A stretch of 17,990 nt of DNA from PALSA-607 sp036510735 (GTDB lineage: Bacteria > Actinomycetota > Actinomycetes > Acidothermales > Acidothermaceae), in the NCBI GenBank assembly GCA_036510735.1, contig DATCDK010000094.1, positions 1-17,990 on the forward strand. Reading direction: 5' to 3'. Both the position numbers and the translations under genes were made by a program. Positions 13,427-17,990 of this stretch are shown piece after piece. Position 1 is the first letter of the stretch. Each line of letters starts with the position of its first letter. The notes beneath the pieces were generated by a model. It did not search any database and was not told the origin of the DNA. It saw only the letters and a list, made by a program, of their open reading frames with translations.

Positions 13427-13744
13427 CTAGACCTCGGACCGACCGGTGCGGACACGGACCCGACGCCCCTGAGTCCGAGTCTTCGCTCGCAGCATCTGGA
13501 TCGGTGAGATGGTCACCGGCGGAGCAAGTGCGTCCAGCCAATCGGTGCGCTCCAGTGCTTTGGCGACCGCCACCAGGGTCTTAAGAGAGGAACCCCGGCC
13601 TCGTTCGAGGTTCGACACGGCGCGGACCGACACGTTGGCTAGCTCAGCTAGGCCGACTTGGTCGAGAGCGCGGGCGACGCGGACGTCGCGCAGCTGCTCG
13701 CCGAGCCGCGCCTCCCATTCCTCCACCGTCTGGTAGCCGCGCAT
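13427..13744 (-). CDS. hipB: HipB-like XRE-family antitoxin
   Basis: This 105-residue protein has an XRE/Cro-type helix-turn-helix at about 15-67: LGEQLRDVRVARALDQVGLAE, then LANVSVRAVSNLERGRG and SLKTLVAVAKAL. The C-terminal tail is basic (RTQGRRVRVRTGR), where HipB proteins often carry a segment that contacts the toxin or is degraded. As in other hip pairs it lies upstream of the toxin, and it should neutralise HipA and repress its own promoter. The start is ATG at 13744, with AGGA about 10 nt upstream. Its promoter region holds several related half-sites. Identification rests on the HTH fold plus adjacency to hipA. Confidence 0.88.
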   Translation of the reverse strand: MRGYQTVEEWEARLGEQLRDVRVARALDQVGLAELANVSVRAVSNLERGRGSSLKTLVAVAKALERTDWLDALAPPVTISPIQMLRAKTRTQGRRVRVRTGRSEV

Positions 13745-13754
13745 AACTCACATG

Positions 13755-13796
13755 ATCCTGTCTGTTGAAGACTGAGTCTGTGTCTAACAGCAGGAT
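13755..13796. promoter_or_regulatory. Nested inverted repeats upstream of hipB (candidate operator)
   Basis: ATCCTG (13755-13760) and CAGGAT (13791-13796) are the outer arms, CTGTT (13762-13766) and AACAG (13786-13790) the next, and AGACT-G-AGTCT (13769-13779) sits at the centre. The right outer arm overlaps the -10 box of hipB. The TATCC/GGATA half-site resembles that of the E. coli hip operators (TATCC-N8-GGATA), although the spacing here is different. Confidence 0.6.
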
Positions 13797-13819
13797 AGTG
13801 CGTGTTCTACATATGTCAA
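13792..13819 (-). promoter_or_regulatory. hipBA promoter
   Basis: On the minus strand a perfect -35 TTGACA (13819-13814) and a -10 TATCCT (13797-13792) are separated by 16 bp. It is the best sigma-70-like promoter in the window, placing the start of transcription about 40 nt before the hipB ATG. The -10 box lies within a GCAGGATA half-site, so HipB binding there would block transcription. Confidence 0.65.
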
Positions 13820-13875
13820 ACTCCACCGCGAAATCAGCAGAAAACTGCCGGTAAGCACGAAAAGTGAGTTAACCA

Positions 13876-13887
13876 GCAGGATCCTGC
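13876..13887. promoter_or_regulatory. GCAGGATCCTGC palindrome between hipB and msrA
   Basis: This perfect 12-bp palindrome combines head-to-head the same GCAGGAT and ATCCTG half-sites seen at the hipB promoter, about 85 bp away. It lies just past the msrA stop (13894). It is probably a second HipB binding site, since a short hairpin with no spare loop would be a poor terminator. Confidence 0.5.
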
Positions 13888-13893
13888 GCGTAA

Positions 13894-14415
13894 CTACGAG
13901 CTAATGGCCTCGCTGCGATGCGGGAGCTTCCAGTTCGGTCGGGGGAAGTGGCACGTGTACCCGTTCGGGTACTTCACCAAGTAGTCCTGGTGCTCCGGCT
14001 CGGCCTCCCAGAACGGCCCGACCGGCTCGACCTCAGTGACCACGTCGCCAGGCCAAAGGCCCGACGCGTTGACGTCGGCGATGGTGTCGAGTGCAACCCG
14101 CTTCTGCTCGTCGTCCGTGTAATAGATGGCTGAGCGGTAACTCGCGCCGACGTCGTTGCCCTGACGATTGCGCGTCGTCGGGTCGTGAACCTGGAAGAAG
14201 AACTCGAGGATGTCGCGGTACGAAGTCGCCGTGGGATCGAAGATGATCTCGACCGCCTCTGCGTGCGATCCGTGGTTGCGGTAAGTGGCGTTCGGCACGT
14301 CGCCACCGGAGTACCCGACCCGCGTAGAGATCACGCCCGGTTGCCGGCGGATGAGGTCCTGTACTCCCCAGAAACAGCCGCCCGCAAGGACTGCCCGCTC
14401 GGTGGTCTCAGCCAT
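13894..14415 (-). CDS. msrA: Peptide-methionine (S)-S-oxide reductase MsrA
   Basis: The gene encodes 173 residues from ATG 14415, chosen because GGAG lies 7 nt before it; the ATG at 14421 adds two residues but sits almost on that site. The catalytic motif GGCFWG has its Cys at residue 14. Other family blocks are GVISTRVGYSGGDVPNATYRN, HAEAVEIIFDP, FFQVHDPTTRNRQGNDVGASYRS and EHQDYLVKYPNGYTCHF, where the last Cys may resolve the disulfide. It reduces the S-epimer of methionine sulfoxide in proteins, restoring oxidised residues. Length is typical. It appears monocistronic. A TAAACT (14464-14469, minus) may be its -10, with the palindrome GGAAGCTTCC (14475-14484) just upstream. Confidence 0.95.
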   Translation of the reverse strand: MAETTERAVLAGGCFWGVQDLIRRQPGVISTRVGYSGGDVPNATYRNHGSHAEAVEIIFDPTATSYRDILEFFFQVHDPTTRNRQGNDVGASYRSAIYYTDDEQKRVALDTIADVNASGLWPGDVVTEVEPVGPFWEAEPEHQDYLVKYPNGYTCHFPRPNWKLPHRSEAISS

Positions 14416-14601
14416 TGCCATTCTCCATCCGCCAGCGCCAAATACCGTGCGAGTGCGGAACCAAGTTTAGCCGCGGAAGCTTCCCGTAACCTGCTCGCGT
14501 GGTCCGGCGGCCAACCCCACCGGTCAGTGGGCGCCTCCACCGCGCGGAAATCGGCCCGCCAAAGGATGAAGCGGTGCGTAGTTGCGCCACCGGGCACGAC
14601 T

Positions 14602-14638
14602 TGGTTGCGCAACCATCTCAAGGTTGGCTGCGCAACCT
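14602..14638. repeat. Two adjacent GGTTG...CAACC palindromes upstream of msrA
   Basis: TGGTTGCGCAACCA (14602-14615) is a perfect 14-bp palindrome. Five bases on, AGGTTG-GCTGCG-CAACCT (14621-14638) is a second inverted repeat sharing the TGCGCAACC half. A third partial copy, GTTGCGCC, lies at 14581. The 254-bp stretch 14422-14675 holds no convincing gene. The sites lie between msrA and the DUF3800-like gene and could be operators or an RNA hairpin pair. Confidence 0.6.
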
Positions 14639-14675
14639 GCCGATAAGACGGGTAACATTGGCCCCGTCCCCGGCA

Positions 14676-15269
14676 CTAGCTGGGGAAAGTGAACGCGGCT
14701 CCCTTCCGGACGGTTGGCAGCCGCGTTTCGCGTCTCTGTCGTGCGGTGCCGACGTCGCGGACGGCGTCGATGACAGGCATGACGCGATCTCGCCACCGGC
14801 CGCCGGCGCCGTAAGCCCACGCCAGCGCATCGGCGAACCTAAGGCCGGGGTCCTCGCTGGCGACCAGGTGCTCGTATGTCACTGGGTTGCCGCGCAGCGC
14901 GGCATACAACGCGCGCCGATCATGCTCGTCACGCCCCTCACGTGACTCGATCACGATCCGTTCACCCCTGAGCATTGCCAGGTCTCCGGCCAGTACGGTC
15001 AGGCAACGCCGGCGAACCTCGATCTCATCGCCGCGGCCCACGCCCACCCACCCTCGAATGTGCGCAGACCCTACGAGACCGTCAAGGATTTGTGCGCGCC
15101 TCGACCCGCTCTCGTGAGCAAAGTGCCAGCGCCGCTGCCTCGGCAGGCAAAACGAACGCGCGAGCTTGCGCGCCTCACCGACCTCGCTCGAAACAACGAC
15201 GGCGGCACAGACGTAATAGCGCTGGCCACGCGCCGACTCGTCGACAAACACATGCGAGGCCAGAGGCAT
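14676..15269 (-). CDS. DUF3800-like (RNase H fold) hypothetical protein
   Basis: The 197-residue product has the start HVFVDESARGQRYYVCAAVVV, the VDES-containing first strand of DUF3800-like proteins, followed by CLPRQRRWHFAHESGSRR and a long alpha/beta domain ending near RFADALAWAYGAGGRWRDRV. Acidic residues Asp10 and Glu11, Glu53 and Asp128-region residues would be the candidate metal ligands if the fold is RNase H-like, but I cannot confirm an active site. Similar stand-alone proteins occur widely in Streptomyces and relatives; none has a function I know. The ATG at 15269 has only a weak ribosome binding site. A hairpin overlaps the end of the gene, and the last 15 residues may be non-conserved. 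It is probably a single-gene unit. Confidence 0.72.
   Translation of the reverse strand: MPLASHVFVDESARGQRYYVCAAVVVSSEVGEARKLARSFCLPRQRRWHFAHESGSRRAQILDGLVGSAHIRGWVGVGRGDEIEVRRRCLTVLAGDLAMLRGERIVIESREGRDEHDRRALYAALRGNPVTYEHLVASEDPGLRFADALAWAYGAGGRWRDRVMPVIDAVRDVGTARQRRETRLPTVRKGAAFTFPS
14692..14727 (-). terminator. Hairpin at the end of the DUF3800-like gene
   Basis: AACGCGGCT (14692-14700) and AGCCGCGTT (14719-14727) form a perfect 9-bp stem with an 18-nt loop, followed on the minus strand by CACTTTCCCC. It lies inside the last 17 codons and ends 13 bp before the TAG stop, so it may terminate transcription or protect the 3' end while overlapping coding sequence. Confidence 0.5.
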
Positions 15270-15371
15270 TTGATGAGTCTTTCGCAGCCTGCTGCCAAAC
15301 GGCCTCGCACGACGGCCATTGTGATCCGGCGGTCATCCCCTCACGCGATTGCCACCGAGGAGGTGCACGGC

Positions 15372-17633
15372 TCAGTGAGCCTCGGCCATAGCGGCGTCCT
15401 GAGCATCGACGACCGCGATTGCCGCGATGTTGACGATGTCGGTGACCTCGGCGCCTCGGCTGAGCACGTGCACCGGCTTGGCCATGCCGACCAAAATCGG
15501 GCCGATCGCGACCGCTCGGCCGAGGTGCTGCAGCAGCTTGTAGGCGACGTTCGCGGCCTCAAGGCTCGGGAAAACCAGGACGTTCGCCTCCCCCTGCAGT
15601 GTGGAGAACGGGTAGTCGTCGCTGCGGAGTTGAGGGGACAGCGCGACGTCGGCCATGAGCTCGCCGTCGACCATCAGATCCGGACGGCGTTGCTTCACCA
15701 GCGCCGTCGCGGCGGCCATCTTCGCCGACCTCGGATGACGCGTCGATCCGAAGTTGGAGAAGGAGAGCATCGCCACCCGTGGCTCAAGGCCGAACGCTCG
15801 TGCGCGGTCTGCCGCCATCACCGCGATGTCGGCGAGCTCTTCAGCGGACGGGTCGAAGTTCACTGTCGGGTCGGTAAGAACGACCGCGCGCCCGTCTTCG
15901 CTAATCATGAGATACAGACCGGCGGCACGAGACACTCCCGCAGCTGTGCCGATCACCTCGAGGGCGGGCCGGATGACGTCGGGATAGTGGTAGGTGAGGC
16001 CGGACACAAACCCGTCGGCGTCCCCCATCTCGACCATCATCGCGCCGAAGTAGTTGGGCTGGAGCAGCAGCACCTCGGCTTCGCGCCGCGTGATGCCCTT
16101 GCGTTGCCGCTTCGCGTAAAGCGCCTCTGCATAGCGCTCGATGTCGTCAAAGCTCGCCGGGTCGACGATCTGGATCTGCGCGCTGATGCGCGCGTCATCC
16201 ATCGCCGCCCGGATCACCTCGTCTCGGCCGAGCAGGATCGGGATGCCTATCCCGTCTTCGACGAGGCGCGCAGCCGCGCGGATGATCTTGCGCTCCTCAC
16301 CCTCGGAGAACACAATCCGCTTGGGGCCGGTCTGCGCCTTCCTGCTGACAACGCTCATCACCTCGCGTCCACGCGTCAGCCGGTTGGCGAGTGCGTCGGT
16401 GTAGGTCTGCACATCGATCTGCACTCGGGCGACGCCTGACTCCATCGCGGCGGCGACCACAGCTGGCGCGACGCGCAACGGAACCCTGGGGTCTACCGGC
16501 TTCGGGATGAGGTACTCCGGTCCGAACCGCAGACTCTCGAGGCCGTAGGCGCGAAGCACAGAGTCAGGAACATCTTCCTTCGCAAGCTCAGCAAGTGCCC
16601 GAGCGGCCGCGACCTTCATGCCGTCGTCGATCGCGGTGGCACGAACGTCGAGCGCACCCCGGAAGATGAACGGAAAACCCAAGACGTTGTTCACCTGGTT
16701 GGGATAGTCCGAGCGTCCGGTCGCCATGATGACGTCGCTGCGTGCAGCTTTGGCGTCGGGATAGGTGATCTCCGGATCTGGGTTGGCTAGGGCGAACACG
16801 ATGGGCCGATCCGCCATCGACTGCACCATTTCCTTGGTCACCGTGCCGGCAACCGACACTCCGAGGAAGACATCGGCCGACGCAACGGCTTCGGCGAGCG
16901 TTCGCGCCGACGTACCGGAGGCGAATCGCTCCTTGTAGGGATTCATTCCGTCCGTGCGACCGCGGAAGACGACACCCTTCGTGTCGCAGAGAACGATGTT
17001 CTCCCTGCGCATGCCGAGTGCAACGAAGAATTCGCAGCACGCGATCGCCGCAGCGCCGGCTCCGTTGCACACCATTGTGACGTCGGCAATGTTCTTCTCC
17101 GCCAACTCGAGTGCATTCAGCAACGCCGCGCCGCTGATGATCGCCGTCCCGTGCTGGTCGTCATGGAAGACGGGGATGTCCATCGTCGCGCGCAGCCGTT
17201 CTTCGATCTCGAAGCATTGCGGCGCACTGATGTCTTCGAGATTGATGCCGCCGAACGTCGGCTCTAAGGCCTTGACCACCCGGCAGAAATCGTCAGTGTC
17301 GGTAGCGTCGACCTCAAGATCGAAGACGTCGACATCGGCAAAACGCTTGAACAGCAGCGCTTTGCCCTCCATGACCGGCTTACTTGCAAGCGGCCCGACG
17401 TTGCCGAGCCCTAACACCGCGGTTCCGTTGGTCACGACCGCAACGAGATTTCCCCGCGCTGTATAGCGAAAGGCAGCCAACGGATCGAGCGCGATGTCCA
17501 GAACCGGGACGGCGACTCCGGGCGTGTAGGCCAGCGCAAGGTCGTGCTGCGTCGCGCAAGGCTTCGTGATGGCGATCTCGATCTTTCCGGGGCGTCCCGA
17601 ACTGTGGTACTCCCGGGCTTCGTCTGCCAGCAT
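15372..17633 (-). CDS. maeB: NADP-dependent malic enzyme with C-terminal phosphotransacetylase-like domain
   Basis: This 753-residue MaeB-type protein decarboxylates malate to pyruvate, producing NADPH. Residues 1 to about 425 form the malic enzyme: GRPGKIEI, the catalytic Tyr region ALAYTPGVAVP, TNGTAVLGLGNVGPLA, the metal-binding GGINLEDISAPQCFEIEE and IPVFHDDQHGTAI, and the nucleotide loop VCNGAGAAAIACCEFF. Residues from about 438 form the phosphotransacetylase-like domain (RIVFSEGEERKIIRAA, NYFGAMMVEMGDADGFVSGL, VFPSLEAANVAYKLLQHLG). In this family that domain is usually not an active phosphotransacetylase and is thought to be regulatory, responding to acetyl-CoA. Length is normal. The ATG at 17633 is the only standard start downstream of an in-frame stop. 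The stop codon lies in a small GGCTC/GAGCC hairpin (15369-15381). It is divergent from the VOC gene. Confidence 0.95.
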   Translation of the reverse strand: MLADEAREYHSSGRPGKIEIAITKPCATQHDLALAYTPGVAVPVLDIALDPLAAFRYTARGNLVAVVTNGTAVLGLGNVGPLASKPVMEGKALLFKRFADVDVFDLEVDATDTDDFCRVVKALEPTFGGINLEDISAPQCFEIEERLRATMDIPVFHDDQHGTAIISGAALLNALELAEKNIADVTMVCNGAGAAAIACCEFFVALGMRRENIVLCDTKGVVFRGRTDGMNPYKERFASGTSARTLAEAVASADVFLGVSVAGTVTKEMVQSMADRPIVFALANPDPEITYPDAKAARSDVIMATGRSDYPNQVNNVLGFPFIFRGALDVRATAIDDGMKVAAARALAELAKEDVPDSVLRAYGLESLRFGPEYLIPKPVDPRVPLRVAPAVVAAAMESGVARVQIDVQTYTDALANRLTRGREVMSVVSRKAQTGPKRIVFSEGEERKIIRAAARLVEDGIGIPILLGRDEVIRAAMDDARISAQIQIVDPASFDDIERYAEALYAKRQRKGITRREAEVLLLQPNYFGAMMVEMGDADGFVSGLTYHYPDVIRPALEVIGTAAGVSRAAGLYLMISEDGRAVVLTDPTVNFDPSAEELADIAVMAADRARAFGLEPRVAMLSFSNFGSTRHPRSAKMAAATALVKQRRPDLMVDGELMADVALSPQLRSDDYPFSTLQGEANVLVFPSLEAANVAYKLLQHLGRAVAIGPILVGMAKPVHVLSRGAEVTDIVNIAAIAVVDAQDAAMAEAH

Positions 17634-17660
17634 GCGCGTGTCCGTTCGCAGATGCGCTCT

Positions 17661-17688
17661 TTGCTGGCCACGCTAGCCCCTCTACCAT
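17661..17688 (+). promoter_or_regulatory. Possible promoter of the VOC-family gene
   Basis: TTGCTG (17661-17666) and TACCAT (17683-17688) are 16 bp apart and resemble a -35/-10 pair. Transcription would start about 30 nt before the ATG. The 91-bp gap must also hold the maeB promoter on the other strand, for which I see only TAGCGT-type candidates. Confidence 0.35.
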
Positions 17689-17724
17689 CCAGGAACACAG
17701 CACACCGAGGAACGGAGGCGACCG

Positions 17725-17990
17725 ATGCGTGCTTCGGTGGGCTACCTGGTTATCGACGCGACCGATCCGCAGCGGCTGACCACGTTTTGGTGCGCGATGC
17801 TCGACGTTGAGGTCGACAGCACCGTCGGCGATGGCCAGTTCGTCGTGCTCTCACCAACCAAGGACGGCCTGACCGTCGGGTTCCAAAAGGTGCCGGAGCA
17901 CAAGACGAGCAAGAACAGAGTGCATCTGGATCTGGTGGTCGAGGATCTCGACGCCGCTACTGCGGAAATCGAATCGCTCGGCGGTCGCTG
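17725..17990 (+). CDS. VOC/glyoxalase-like family protein, 5' part
   Basis: The first 88 codons are present and the gene runs off the right edge. The ATG at 17725 has GGAGG about 7 nt upstream. The sequence MRASVGYLVIDATDPQRLTTF, then FWCAMLDVEV, FVVLSPTKDGLTVGFQKVPE and NRVHLDLVVEDLDAATAEIE, shows the beta-alpha-beta-beta-beta pattern of a vicinal oxygen chelate module of the glyoxalase-like type common in actinobacteria. The HLDL histidine is in a position that often binds metal, but these short proteins are diverse (resistance, lyases, dioxygenases) and the substrate cannot be predicted. Confidence 0.82.
   Translation, partial: MRASVGYLVIDATDPQRLTTFWCAMLDVEVDSTVGDGQFVVLSPTKDGLTVGFQKVPEHKTSKNRVHLDLVVEDLDAATAEIESLGGR

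Noticed and set aside
12094..13887. Attachment-site duplication flanking hipBA
   Set aside because: Only ATCCTGC is shared between the tRNA 3' end and the distal palindrome. That is too short and not followed by matching sequence, and no integrase is present.
14331..14621. 96-codon minus-strand frame (TTG start) between the palindromes and msrA
   Set aside because: It overlaps the msrA start by about 85 bp in another frame, has mixed third-base usage, no ribosome binding site and no family I recognise. A decayed gene remnant cannot be excluded.
14640..14730. Paired hairpins that look a little like a riboswitch
   Set aside because: The first (CCCCGGC/GCTGGGG) and second stems do not match any riboswitch consensus I know. 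There is no gene downstream on plus, and on minus they lie at the end of the DUF3800-like gene, so a terminator is simpler.
15060..16439. 459-codon open frame on the plus strand over maeB
   Set aside because: It is antisense to the well-conserved phosphotransacetylase-like domain and has no family features.

Overview
This is a high-GC chromosomal stretch from an actinobacterium. The evidence is the codon bias, the GTG starts, the lack of U-tracts after hairpins, the actinobacterial type of leader peptide and sulfite reductase, and the EttA / GlbO / second-SSB gene set. I cannot name genus or species from the sequence alone. Nearly all genes lie on the minus strand; only the truncated-globin fragment at the left edge, one tRNA and a partial VOC-family gene at the right edge are on plus.

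Layout, left to right. 1-216 is the 3' end of a GlbO-type truncated haemoglobin gene, closed by a hairpin that contains its stop codon. 229-1899 is the ABC-F translation factor EttA. 2016-3169 is a two-gene unit: an AIM24-family protein followed by a small Pro/Gln-repeat protein. 3260-11011 is a complete assimilatory sulfate-reduction operon, read right to left: a Cys-containing leader peptide, sulfite reductase, a small zinc-ribbon protein, APS reductase, APS kinase, the two ATP sulfurylase subunits CysD and CysN, bifunctional siroheme synthase CysG, and a CbiX/SirB-type chelatase. Most junctions are 4-base ATGA or GTGA overlaps. 11163-11864 is an SSB paralogue without the acidic tip. 12028-12101 is tRNA-Arg(TCT). 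12118-13744 is a HipB/HipA toxin-antitoxin pair with a palindrome-rich promoter. 13894-14415 is MsrA. 14676-15269 is a DUF3800-like protein. 15372-17633 is a malic enzyme fused to a phosphotransacetylase-like domain. 17725 to the right edge is a VOC/glyoxalase-like protein.

How the sulfur genes work together. CysD/CysN make APS from sulfate and ATP. The Fe-S type CysH reduces APS to sulfite, and the ferredoxin-type SirA reduces sulfite to sulfide. CysG and the CbiX-like chelatase supply the siroheme that SirA needs. CysC makes PAPS for sulfation. No sulfate transporter lies in the window.

The most interesting signal is the leader of this operon. A 32-codon ORF (10913-11011) carries the core RLHVDLLRVSSAAC. 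It is followed two bases after its stop by two mutually exclusive hairpins, as expected for cysteine-sensitive attenuation by ribosome stalling. Other points are a 24-bp tandem repeat giving an octapeptide repeat at the APS kinase N-terminus, the zinc-ribbon protein embedded in the operon, nested operators at hipBA, and paired GGTTGCGCAACC-type palindromes upstream of msrA.
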